From Sphaerosporella brunnea (Eukaryota; Ascomycota; Pezizomycetes; Pezizales; Pyronemataceae), in the NCBI GenBank assembly GCA_008704415.1, contig VXIS01000106.1, forward strand, positions 1 to 64,000: a DNA stretch of 64,000 bases, in the 5' to 3' direction. This document shows, piece by piece, positions 1 to 9,652 of the stretch. Within the stretch, counting starts at the first letter, position 1. Every line of letters begins with the position of its first letter. The notes beneath the pieces were generated by a model. It did not search any database and was not told the origin of the DNA. It worked only from the letters and a program-made list of their open reading frames with translations. A program made the translations under genes and the position numbers.

Positions 1-916
1 GGGGGGCCGAAGTGGGAGCGAAGGTTCCTTGAGGAGTGCGGGGTCGTTGTGGAGTAGTGACCGGATGGTGACTGGCGTTGCGGGAGGTTGAAGACGAAGT
101 GCTAGACCGGAGTTTGCGGAGGTGCTCAACGGCACGGATTTGGGAGTCAAGACGTTGGCACAGGTTGACAAAGTCGTTAAGGTTGGTGGGATTCGGGGTG
201 CCGATGAGCTTCTCGAGGATTTCGATTGAGAGTCCATGCCGGAAGGCATCCATGGTGGCACGTTGATCCCAATCCAAATCGGAGACCAGCCTGGAGAACT
301 CGGCGTAGTATAGCGAGAATTCCTTGTTGCCTTGTCGAAGGGTTTGGAGCTTGTGACGAGCTGTGGCGGCGCGGTCCGGGTCACCGAAGGCTGTCTGGAG
401 GACGCTGATGACGTCTTCAACATCGTCGAGTCCTGTAATCGTGCCATTATCGCGAATGTAGGGGAGGAGTTGTTCCATGGCACGGCCTTCGCATCGGTTG
501 ATGGCATAGGACAACCGTAGCTGGGGGGTTGGGAAGCGTGTGGTGTCTGCGAACAGCTTGAGACGGAGCTGGGCGACAAACGACCGAAGCTTATCGCCGG
601 TGCCGTCGAACATAGGCGCGTCCGGGAGCTTGTCACCTCGTGCTCCATGGTTCTCCGGTGCCGGCTAGGCCAGGAGGCGGGTGATGATTTCTCGTTGCCG
701 GACCAGTTCTTGCTCGGCAGCGTCAGCTCGAGCGGTTTTTTCAGCCAAGGTAAGGTGGTCGTCCGTGGGTGCAGGTGTATAGTCAGGGGTGCTGAGGACT
801 TCGGTGCAGATTCTGTGGATATAGTCGAGAGGGTCGTTGTTTTCAAGATCGGTGAGAGCGCTGGCAGCCACGTAGCGTGCCCAGAGGTCGTCGGAGATAG
901 CTTTGTATATCGGCAT
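1..916 (-). pseudogene. Ty3/gypsy gag, 3' end outside window
   Basis: Read on the minus strand from an ATG at 916, the frame runs to the left edge. It is broken by one amber codon at 665-667, after 83 codons. Downstream of that stop the frame encodes a retrotransposon gag (capsid) domain: a PDAPMFDGTGDKLRSFVAQL-type start, then YYAEFSRLVSDLDWD and DAFRHGLS, then a Ser/Pro-rich linker. The N-terminal 83 residues look like a coiled-coil leader. Gag would assemble the virus-like particle. The single stop fits a CAG-to-TAG change, so this is probably a lightly decayed copy; readthrough is a weaker alternative. Pol should lie beyond position 1. Confidence 0.8.
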
Positions 917-1262
917 GGTGTGTCGAGGTCGGGAGCAGGAGCGGGAGCTACGTAGGTTGGAGATAGTTCGACAGAACGTACTGTAACGGGACAGGCGCGA
1001 GGAAACGTCCAAGGTACGTAGCTTTCGAGGCAAGAACCAGAGGCTGGAGGACAAGGACAAGAGGCAGAAGAAGACGAGACAAGACAAGGTGGTTCAAGGT
1101 TACTAGGTTCGCTAGTATACAAGACGTTCTGTAAAGAAGAGAAGAAGAAAAGAAACAAAAACAAGTGAAACCTCGCTATTTATGCTTTCCCGTCACGTGA
1201 CCGCGCGTCACGTGACACCCTAACCCTAGCGCCGAGCCACCCCTTAACCTTGAGCCGTGACA
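917..1262 (-). repeat. 5' LTR and leader of the gypsy element
   Basis: The minus strand starts with TGTCACGGCTC at 1262 and has a TATA-like box (rc of CGCTATTTATGC, about 1172-1183). It resembles a better-bounded solo LTR at 60907-61465, which also starts TGTCACGG. The LTR/leader boundary before gag is not resolved. CACGTGA motifs occur twice at about 1195-1217. Confidence 0.55.
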
Positions 1263-1560
1263 GCTGGGACAAGATTCAAAGGCAGGACAACAGGCAGGAC
1301 AAGAGGCGCAATGCGCACGGTCAGGATTCAGACTGGAACAAAGGTACTCAAATTAACATACGAACGTTCAGTAAAGAAGAAAGGAAAACAAACAACAAAG
1401 CGGAAGCGAAGACCCCTTATAGCAATCACGTGACTGCGGTGCGCCGCGCTACGTGGCAGCCGAACATAACCTCGGCTCGGAGCCACTCCACCGAGCCTCC
1501 CTACAGAGCCTCATCACGACACCACAGACAACCCCCACTTCCGAACCTCACCACGTGACA
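1263..1560 (-). repeat. Truncated second LTR of the same family
   Basis: The minus strand starts TGTCACGTGGTGAGG at 1560 and is clearly related to the neighbouring LTR and to the solo LTR at 60907: it shares GTTATGTTCGGC, CTTCCGCTTTGTTGTTTG and a TATA-like segment. It is cut off where the 1262 LTR begins, so one copy appears to have inserted into another. Confidence 0.55.
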
Positions 1561-1639
1561 ACCATCCACGGGGGGGAAAAACACGAGAACAGCAAATGAA
1601 TCAGCATCCTTTGAAGCCTTAGATCTGAGAGTTCTAGCC

Positions 1640-2790
1640 GATTCCATCGAGAGTAAAAGCCGGTAGCTTAGTCGGAAAACTCCATCCAAACTCGCGCCGT
1701 GACAAAGCCCGCCTCTTGGAAATTCCCCTTCGCCCTTGGGAGTCAATTGCTATTGACTTCCTTGGTCCATTCAACTCTTCGGACGGTTTCAAGCACATCA
1801 TGGTCATCATTGACCGTTTTTCTTCTGGTCTTGGTTTGTTTCCCCTAAAGGACGGATTTTCGGCAAAGGATATTACGGATGCTTTCATTAAACACTACTA
1901 CGCTCGCTATAGACTCCCTGAGTCAATCGTTTCGGACAGAGACCCTCGGTTCACCTCTCAGTTCTGGCAAGGACTCCACAAGCAGATTTGTACCGACCCC
2001 CTCATGGCCACCGCCTTCCACCAAAATACCAATGGATAAGTTGAACGAGCCAACCGTACCATTGCTCAAATGCTTCGGATCTTCACCAACAACAAGCAGG
2101 CAGACTGGGCCCGTCACCTCTGGCGTGTTGAACATGCCTTCAACCACTCTCCTTCAACCACCATCAAGCGTACACCTCACGAAGTTCTATTCGGTCATAT
2201 CCCTCGCATTTGACCAGTTGAATTCGATTTGAATGTCCCCGCAGTCAATGAGTACCTCGCACAGCAAAAGATCAACAATGCTGTGGCTCGAGATGCATTG
2301 CTGGCAGCAGGCCACCGGCAGGCAAGCATTGCTGCAAAACGGAGGAATCTTAAGGTTCAACTCCAAGTTGGACAATGGGTATTCTACAAGAGACGTTCAC
2401 GAGGAAAGGGCAAGGTTAGGAAACTTATGGAAGTTTGGGAAGGCCGTATAGGATCACCAAGGTTGAGGAGGATACAGGCAACTGCACGCGTGAACTCCCC
2501 AAGAATAAGCGTGTCTATCCTATCTTCACCCAAGACAAGCTCAAACTCTTCCAGCGAATTTCAGACAAGGCCATTCCACCTTCTCCCTCCAACCACGATG
2601 ACGAAGAAGAAGACGACCACACTCTTTTCAACATCAAGGAGATTCTCAACCACAAGAAGATTAACGGTATTGATTACTGGTACATCTCTTAGGAGAATTA
2701 TGGACCTGAAAACAACTTGTGGGAACCTGATGAGAATGTACGCAACACTGGCGCAGATTCCATCCAGGAATTCCTTTTGAAGAGAACTCA
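1640..2790 (+). pseudogene. Ty3/gypsy chromovirus integrase and chromodomain, decayed
   Basis: This is a 5'-truncated pol fragment. It shows the integrase core (RPWESIAIDFLGPF, SDRDPRFTSQFW, then the VERANRTI region), holding the D, D and E of the catalytic triad. A C-terminal chromodomain follows (EILNHKK, NLWEP). Breaks are a TAA where NGQVERA is expected (about 2037), a TGA at about 2212, a frameshift near 2450 and a TAG replacing a Trp codon inside the chromodomain (about 2690). CAA-to-TAA and TGG-to-TAG fit CpA-to-TpA change on one or the other strand; CGA-to-TGA is a CpG change. The fragment belongs with the LTR directly downstream. No RT or RNase H remains. Confidence 0.85.
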
Positions 2791-2935
2791 GGACTATACA
2801 TCCACTGCAGTCACTCTTCCTCCCGACTGTTTCTTTCCTTCTGATGATTCTTTCTGTTCCTCTCCTATGTCATCCATGGCTTCTTCTACTTTTGATTTAC
2901 GTGAGTAACTGTTTCAACTGTTTTTTGAGGGGGAA

Positions 2936-3448
2936 TGTAAGATTATTACACTTACTATGGTTTCTCTCTTACGTATTTCCTTACTAAGATATAAAACTAT
3001 AAGGCAGTAACAATGGTATGATATCATTATTCTTCGAGTTTCTTTTACTTTGTTTACCATGTTTTGTCACCATATGCTAGCAGTTTCTAGCCCTTTCGAT
3101 GTTACGTCACTTTTGGAATCTTCTAGTTTCCACAAGGCAGACTTGTAGGTCTTCTAGACCAGTCTTTCCTTGGTTACGAATTTGCCACCAGTTTATTATC
3201 ACATGATGTACTCAGCATCGTTAGCTATAAAAGCTGAGGGCTTTTCCTACATTTATTCTCTCCTCTTCTTTCCTTACGGCCTTTCGAGCAATCCAGATTG
3301 TATCGACTATCAATCAATAAATACTGAGTTGATCAGTAACTTGTTTTCGAGTATCCTCTTGGTATTTATCAAGTCTGATACACATAAGATTCTGAGTTTA
3401 TTTGCATCTATGAAATAGTGGATCTTATAAGCTCACGAAAAGGTTACA
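2936..3448 (+). repeat. 3' LTR of the chromovirus
   Basis: A purine tract (GAGGGGGAA, 2927-2935) precedes TGTAAGATT. The end is ...GGTTACA, giving TGTAA/TTACA termini. Inside are a TATA box (TATAAAA, 3226-3232) and a polyadenylation signal (AATAAA, 3316-3321), in LTR order. The last bases resemble the end of another LTR at 17702-18298 on the minus strand (CTCACGRAAA..GTTACA). An alternative end at 3429 (ATCTTATA) is less likely. Confidence 0.75.
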
Positions 3449-5165
3449 GCCACCGTAGATGTCCTACTCACTCTGATGCATCCGCTTGAGCCAGCTTTTG
3501 AGTTGCAATACGACGCTGCTGGATTCCTCCAGCAAGCGGTTGTGTGTTTGGTTATAATATCTCCCGTCCTATCAAAAAGACAATTGGTCATCGGCATCCG
3601 TAGGAAAGACAAACGACCTACTGAGAAAATAATGCTCACTGGGCACTCTGGCGGTGGGAATGGTCAGATTCTTGCGGACTATTTGTACGACAATGGGATA
3701 GTGGTAGCCATTTGCTTTCCGCTACCCAAGAGGGTGTGCGGATATGGGGCTTGAGAGCAGTGGTTGACAGGGCGTCAGTGACGACGGTGGGTCGGCTGGC
3801 GTGCAAGAGGTCGGGCTATTTGGTTCAGCGGACCATAGAATTTTGTCAACCCAGCGGAAATGTGTATGTTCCAACATCTCGTATCTCAAGTCAAAAGCTC
3901 AAGCCGAAGCTCGGCTCACGGGGCTACCGGCATGAGCCAGCTCGGCTCATCCGCGATTCGGCTCATACGGGCTCGGCTCATTGCTCGAGCCAAAACGTCC
4001 AGCCGGCTCGGCTCATATCCATCACTAATCCAGAAGGCGGCTCCCGAGGCCGGTTGGGGATCAAGCAAAGCACTCAGCTCACGGTAAGCATCCACAGCCT
4101 GCTCTTTTGCATCCTCGTAACCATCCGGACTCACACTGTGAGTAGGAACGCATCAGGATTCCAAACGTGGTTCCACTTCAGCTCCTCTTTGCCCCCGACA
4201 GGACCCAGAAGGTGACCCTATGGAGGTTGTTGAGGATCAATGAAAGGATTTATCCCATGTGTCCAGATTGACGGTAACCATCTGGACCCTCTAACCATAC
4301 TGACTCGCACTGTTCATAGGCGATGCCCCCTCTGCCGCCCCGATAGGATTCCTACTTGTGACCCAACGCCAGAAGAAGCTCCTCGCCAATGCCGTTCCGT
4401 AGAACTCAAATCTCTTCGCTGGAACGTGTCACCAAATTGTCAGCATTGGCAGGCGCTGCCAGCTGCCCATACAGCTCAGCATCATAAACGGGGCTGTGTT
4501 AATTTCATGTGTACACAGCCAAATCCATTGAGCGATAGTTGTTTCATGTGAGTTCTTGACGCGGGTACCATGGCATGTACTGTGATCACCCGCCTCCTTC
4601 TTTCCTACCTTCCCGGTCCCCTTTTGCTTGGCTGCCTACCCGATCCCCTTCTGCTTGGCTGCCTTTCCTACTCCCTTCTCGATAGTCTTCCCCTTCCCCT
4701 TTTTCCTAGTACTCTGAGTTGGGACCTCTTCCTCCTCCTCCTCCTCCTCCTCCTGCTACTCCTGCTACTCCTCCTCTGACACGGGCGCTGGATGCTGGAG
4801 AGAAAAGCTTACTTTTGCTGTATAACAAAATAGTCGGTGCGAGCGTTACGTCCGTCGTATGGATGTTTGACTGTGCAGCGGGTGCGGTGCGCGATGGATG
4901 TTTGACTGCGGTGCACGACTTGATGTCACCCGATGTTTCCAAACGCCGTTCGCCTACTACTGACGTCGCTTGTGGAATCAATGGAAATTCTCGCATGTGG
5001 GAATTCACTGCAGTCGACAATAACCGAGTTTTTTTTCCTGTCGGGCATCCAAACGGGGCCTAAGCTTCAGTCCGCAATGCCCATTATCCCGCCCAAGCAA
5101 AACAAATTTGAAAGGAAAAACGTTCACCGGCAACGCCCAAATTTGAAGCAAAAAAAAAACCAGCC
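3449..5165. other. Non-coding stretch with one hAT-like terminus
   Basis: No convincing gene is seen. At 3890-4029 the minus strand begins TAGTGATGGATATGAGCC and runs into repeated GGCTCG motifs, like the terminus of the hAT-type element at 52914; the partner end was not found. A CTC/CTG microsatellite lies at about 4729-4780. Short reading frames here have no recognisable motif. Confidence 0.4.
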
Positions 5166-5410
5166 GTTTTGTTTTGTTTTAATCATAATGTATTCGGCCG
5201 CTTGCGGCCATGACATATATGTAGGAGAGAAGCAGACTACCCTTAGGCCTCACGGGCCTACAGACGGGCGTGCCTGGCCTGGCGTCTCTCTCAAGGAAAG
5301 AAAATCAAGGAAATCGCAAAAAGGATACAGAAAGGACTGTTTTTCACCCCCTCTTCAACCCCGCACGTCCGGAGCCCGCTGCTCCTTCTCCTTCTCCTTC
5401 TCCTTTCCCA
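5166..5410 (-). mobile_element. 5'-truncated LINE copy (3' end)
   Basis: Read on the minus strand this ends in the hairpin GGCCGCAAGCGGCC, then GAATACATTATGATTAAAAC and an AAAACAAAAC tail. The same 3' end follows a LINE C-terminal coding fragment at 7871-8422. The 5' side starts in a GGAGAA-rich tract five bases past the stop codon of the kinase-fusion gene, so it inserted directly behind that gene. Confidence 0.6.
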
Positions 5411-5414
5411 GCCG

Positions 5415-7224
5415 TTAAGCTTCCGCCCATTCTCTGAGCGTCTGCTGCGAGATTCCGCCGTATTCGCGGAAGATCAGTCGCAGGTTGATTTGATCGAACT
5501 TTTTGTTAGTTCGATTGATTGGCCTATAGAATTCCTTCCCATTAGATACTGTGCCTCGCCTCGACGCAACACGCACTGGACAACTTACGCGCTGTTTTCG
5601 AAGTCTATAAAGACTACTTGGCTGCTGCTAATCATGATGTTAGAAGCACGCACATCGCGGTGTGCATAACCCGCGTTGTGGAGGTGGAGAAGGCCTTCCC
5701 AGCAAGCAAGGAACACCATGCGGATCTCTTCTACCGAATTGGCATCCCGAAGGGTTTCATCAAGGGTTGGTGCTTGTATCTTCTCCAACAGAAGGCCGAC
5801 ACCATCCCTACCGTCAACCTGGTAGACACCATAACAATAAGGGATGATGAGCCCCTGCAGATTCTTGAGGGCGCGATAAGCCGTAGCTTCGCAGTATGCG
5901 GCGACGAGATTCTGCAGCTCAAAGAACTTGAGCACCAGGCCGGTTGTCGGGGAAGGGGTAGTCGGTCGCGCTGCGGTAAGAGGATCAGCATTGATACCGA
6001 TAACGACGACGGATGAGAGCTCACATTGTTCTCCACGTGAGGAGAAAGATACTTTTCCGAGCTGACCATCAACATCAAAAGGCAAGTTGGTTATCCACGC
6101 TCCGGAGATAAAAAAATCTTTTACTTCCCTCCTATTCGAACCCAGGAAGCGAGAGTCTTGCATTCCTCGGATCCGAATCGGGGTTAGATCGTCGGCATCG
6201 ATACCACAAAGAGGGAATTCCTCTCTAGATGTGGGGTTCAGCATTAAAGTCTGGTGTCCCGGGAATCCGGTGCTCCGGAGGGAGTGAGTGGATGTTGGGG
6301 CATTCCGTGCAGGTGCTACACCAGCGGTGACTCCAGGAAATATCGGCACATAATCGAGATTTGAATCATTGACAGGTACCGTGATATAATCTCTATCCAA
6401 ACCGGTCAGATAAGTCCCAACAATGCACTCGACAAAAGCAAATACTCGGCAATGACGTACCGGAGAGAGATGGTATCATCCACCAAACTGTTATAGATCG
6501 AGAATAGAAGCGTTTCTCTTGCCGTCATCCTGGCTCTGCCCTGGCCTGCAATAGAAGACACCACGTAGCGACACTCCGCACCGATGTCCGTAGCCTTGGT
6601 GAAATGAAGGTAAATTAACCATCTGTTGTCGACAAATACAACGTTTTTGACCTTGTTGCGGATGGCGTATTTGCGAAGCTGCGATGCCACGGTGTCCCAA
6701 TCATCGTTGTCCCGACGTCGGAGTGTAAAATCTTGGTCTTTGACCACGTTACCGAGCACGTCAGGACCCTTATATTCGACCGCGGAAAGAGGGCCCAGCT
6801 GGAGTGAAACGCTGCCATTGCCCGCTGAAACGGGAGTGTATAGTTTCAGAATAGAAACGTCCGGTTGTGCTCCGGTTCCCGCCCTCAACGCTAAATCGAA
6901 ATCTCGACCGTCTTTTTCCACCATTGCCAGAATGATCGGCCAGCAGGCCAAGACGAGAGCAGGCTCAAGAAACATCCGCACGTCCGCCTCATTCTCAAGA
7001 TAGAGGCCCTCAGTAGTCAAAGGGATCTCGGCGAATTGGAACGGAATGGTCCCCAGGAAGCGTCTGAAATCCGCGATGTCGCTATTGGCGACCTCAACGA
7101 GTGTTTCCGGAAGGATTTCATCATATTCTGCGTTCAAGATGGAAGACTGAAAAGCTCTAGCGACGATCTGTCCGGACGGAGGTGGGCTCAGGGTGGTAGC
7201 TGCAAGTATCGAGGCGGAAGGCAT
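5415..7224 (-). CDS. PD-(D/E)XK-like nuclease / protein kinase-like fusion, 3 exons
   Basis: Model: join of 7224-6461, 6392-5589 and 5523-5415 on the minus strand, 558 residues, in frame across both introns. Intron 1 (6393-6460, 68 bases) has a GTACGT donor, CTGAC branch site and TAG acceptor; intron 2 (5524-5588, 65 bases) has GTAAGT, CTAAT and CTATAG. The N-terminal half has spaced acidic residues and a VEYK motif (PDVSILKL ... VEYKGPDV) like a PD-(D/E)XK core. The C-terminal half is a compact kinase-like fold: LVLKFFE (lysine), HRDVRASNIM (catalytic loop) and FIDFE in place of DFG. It stops soon after, so the C-lobe is very short and activity is uncertain. This pairing is known from fungal Crinkler-related (CR-type) proteins, often effector- or conflict-related; assignment here is by motif only. 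No LFLAK/ubiquitin-like header is seen. An alternative upstream ATG near 7333 leads to a short frame ending at a TGA. Confidence 0.7.
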
Positions 7225-7669
7225 GTTTGCGATCTGGCACACGGGAGTCAGCCAGTCAAGAATAACACTCGAAAGTAGTCAGTTTGCAGAATCTTCTTGA
7301 TGCGCAGGGGGGTTTGCTGAATGGACGACATACTGATATTGGAGGGAGCGTACAGCTGTTGAAGGAAATGGGTGAGCACGACGGGAAGGCTGTCGGGGAC
7401 GAAAGCCGACGACTGGAGGTTGTCAAACGAAGGGAATCAAGAGAAAAAGCGAGTGTGCAGAATAATGAGGGAGAATACAGCTGCTGAAGGAAATGGGTGA
7501 CTGAAGGTTGTGTGAAGTGTAATTGAATTGGTTGTCTGGCTTCGCCTGATCTCGAGCTTATGAGTGAGTTTGCGATCTGTCACGTCATCGTCTGACAAAG
7601 CATCCGCCAAGTCTGCAACAACCCTCTGCCAAGGCGCTATCCTGCGCCTAACCTTATCTCCTGAAAGCA
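7225..7669. other. 5' flank of the kinase-fusion gene, with duplicated block
   Basis: No second gene is seen. A block reading TACAGCTG(T/C)TGAAGGAAATG on the plus strand occurs at about 7351 and again at about 7473, 122 bases apart, with GGGTGA following each. It lies in the likely promoter or 5' leader of the minus-strand gene. Confidence 0.4.
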
Positions 7670-7671
7670 TA

Positions 7672-7810
7672 CCGTATTGTATTATTATATTATATATCTC
7701 ACTTAAGAGTCACACTTTTAAGCGGCCTTGGCGCGTACCAGCGCGTTTTCAACTCACTCCAAAATGTATGAAGTATTTTCTATGTGTGACTCTTAAGTGA
7801 GATAATACGG
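7672..7810. mobile_element. MITE with TA target duplication
   Basis: Termini CCGTATT...AATACGG are flanked by TA (7670-7671 and 7811-7812). The inverted repeat continues with TCTCACTTAAGAGTCACAC; the left arm carries about 17 extra bases (an ATT-rich run). Size and TA duplication suit a Tc1/mariner-type MITE. There is no coding capacity. Confidence 0.7.
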
Positions 7811-7849
7811 TACAGTCATTTGGCCTCAAAATGAGGCCAAATGACTGTA
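7811..7849. repeat. 39-base palindrome
   Basis: TACAGTCATTTGGCCTCA, then AAA, then its exact reverse complement: 18-base arms and a 3-base loop. It abuts the MITE to its left and shares the TA. It looks like two fused transposon ends (TA then CAGT...) with the interior lost, and would fold into a strong hairpin. Confidence 0.8.
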
Positions 7850-7870
7850 CTGGTGGTGCGCCCAACGCCC

Positions 7871-8540
7871 GCCAGACCCCTTTTTTGTTTTGTTTTAATC
7901 ATATTGCATTCGGCCGCATGCGGCCATGGCATATAGTATACAGAATCACCGCAGCCCCTAGGCACGTGGCCTACTGTGGGGTTCGCTCCTCTGAAAAGAA
8001 AGAAGGATATGGACAATGAAATAGACATATATGTGACAAAGGAAAACAGGTTTTAGTCCCTATTCGGCCAAATTCCAACGCTCGTACCGCCCAAGAAGGC
8101 CATCACCGCCTCTATGCAGCGCTCATCCGCCAGCAGGTCTCGTATCGACGTATTGGTCTTCCGCCTCTTCTTTCCGCCGTCCCGGGTCGCCTCGGTCACC
8201 CGCTTTCCACAGGGATAGCTGCTCGTTGCGCCATCGCCGGCACGTCTTAAAGAGGTGGTTCCGGGTCTGCGGCGGCTTTTCTGGGCAGAACCAGCACTTG
8301 TCGTCCTCGCCGCGTCCGGACACGCCAGACCCCCGACACCCCCCGCAATAAGACCGAGGCGAAAGAGGGGTGGAGGAAGGTCGAAAGGAAGAAACGCAGG
8401 CGGCCCTCGGGCCGCACCGCAACGCAACCTACTGGGAAGGGCGTCCCGTCCTGGGCCCAAGTGGCTCGAGGCGGTGGTGTAAGCATCAACGTCTCCATAG
8501 GCGGAGCCGCTGACACCAAGCCGCACTGGCCTCGCAAACC
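7871..8540 (-). pseudogene. LINE (Tad-like) C-terminal coding end and 3' UTR
   Basis: The minus-strand frame at 8123-8422 carries a Cys/His motif typical of the C-terminus of fungal Tad-type LINE ORF2 (CWFCPEKPPQTRNHLF..C..W). After a frameshift, another frame continues with TNTSIRDLLADERCIEAVM and stops at 8053. The 3' UTR then runs to hairpin GGCCGCATGCGGCC and the tail AATGCAATATGATTAAAAC plus AAAACAAAAAA (about 7871-7900). This ties the hairpin-and-tail repeat family in this window to a LINE. RT and endonuclease are absent, and the 5' boundary is uncertain. A long frame spanning 8053-8895 is mostly low-complexity read-through of this and adjoining repeats. Confidence 0.65.
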
Positions 8541-8619
8541 CAAAGGGGGAGGAAGAAGAAGAAGGGGAAGGGGAAGGGAAAGGAGAAGGGGAAGGAGAAG
8601 GAGAAGGGGAAGGAGAGGG
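8541..8619 (+). repeat. Pure polypurine tract, about 79 bases
   Basis: An uninterrupted run of A and G built of GGAAGA, GGGGAA and GGAGAA blocks. It forms the 5' edge of the plus-strand LINE fragment; a similar GGAGAA tract starts the copy at 5166-5410. Confidence 0.85.
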
Positions 8620-9092
8620 AGCAGCGGGCTTCAGACGTGCGGGTTTGAAGAGGGGGTGAAACACAGTCCTTTCTGTATACTTTTTGCGATTTCCTTGATT
8701 TCCTTTCCTTAAGAGAGCCGCAGGCCCCGGTAGCGGGACTTCTGTATGGTTGGCGACTCCATAAACACTCACCAGCCCGGCTAATGGGTCCAAGTTCGGA
8801 GCCTCAATGCCCATACAAATTATGGCCAAGCCTGCCCCCCACAAAAAGCACCAAAGGTTTATTACACCACAACGAGAAGGCGTTTCCTCCTGCAAGAGAC
8901 GATTCTGTGTTCAGCGGATGAATGGCTACAGAAAATCGTCTCGTACGTCGTGATTGCTTTATTTCTCATTCCGGAATAAAAATTGGCGCTCGTGGTGAGC
9001 GTTTATAGTGTCGCCAACCATAGCACAGTCTCTCTTCTCTATATATGCCATGGCCGCAAGCGGCCGAATGCAATATGATTAAAACAACACAA
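8620..9092 (+). mobile_element. LINE 3' end split by a MITE
   Basis: Begins GCAGCGGGCTTCAGACGTG, matching the 5166-5410 copy in opposite orientation. It is interrupted at 8745 by a MITE and resumes at 9021 to end in GGCCGCAAGCGGCC and the AATATGATTAAAAC tail. Confidence 0.6.
8747..9020. mobile_element. 274-base MITE with TA target duplication
   Basis: TIRs start TGGTTGGCGAC and continue with CTCACCA (about 26 bases, a few mismatches), flanked by TA at 8745-8746 and 9021-9022. It is nested in a LINE fragment, whose halves rejoin across it. There is no coding capacity. Confidence 0.75.
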
Positions 9093-9339
9093 AACTTTGG
9101 GCTCGGCCCGCGCGGGAAGTTAGTTTTTCAACTCATAAATTTTGCTCTATTGTCGAGTAGATTCGGTATCGAAACATGAGCCTTAACTCCAGTAATCCCA
9201 ATCTAAAGCATATACTGTATCCCAATAAGCCAGGAATTCGCAATCCACATATAGGTTGTCTGATGATCAATGTACGGAGGCAGTTTTGGCTTTCCTAAGC
9301 AGCACCAATGTGGGAAAGTGACCTGACAGGGCCTAATTA
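9093..9339. other. Unassigned spacer
   Basis: No gene, inverted repeat or known element was recognised. Confidence 0.3.
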
Positions 9340-9537
9340 TGTTTTCCTCAGTCTTATCCCTCTCCTTTGTCTTTCTCCTTTGTCCCAGCTACGAATCTCC
9401 TTGGTGCGCTACACATCAGGTGCGACTTTCCTTGGTCTATTTCCTTCGGAGGAGCAGACCCCACAATAGGAATCCGAGCAGCGATGATTCTATGTTGCCT
9501 ATAGGTCATGGCCGCAAGCGGCCGAATACAATATATA
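9340..9537 (+). mobile_element. LINE 3' end fragment
   Basis: Shares ACGAATCTCCTTGG and the ATTTCCTT segments with the copy at 11540-11727, and ends with GGCCGCAAGCGGCCGAATAC. The A-rich tail is lost. Confidence 0.5.
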
Positions 9538-9597
9538 GGGCAGGCACTTATACACCTCGTCGTCGCACATCCCCGGTTGGTGAAGATGGGTGGACAT

Positions 9598-9652
9598 TGT
9601 TGAGTTATGGAGTGTGCGTCACTCTATAACATCCGAGTATGAACTGCGACAC
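9598..9652 (+). repeat. Copia-type LTR start fragment
   Basis: TGTTGAGTTATGGAGTGTGC and the following bases to GACAC match the LTR start at 13315-13369 (minus strand) nearly base for base. Only about 55 bases of shared sequence remain. Confidence 0.65.

Noticed and set aside
4729..4780. Leucine-rich peptide from CTC repeats
   Set aside because: Microsatellite translation, no gene context.
8053..8895. 280-residue minus-strand frame rich in SPSPSP
   Set aside because: It runs through the complement of a MITE and of the polypurine tract into a LINE fragment; the LINE motif is in another frame for much of it.
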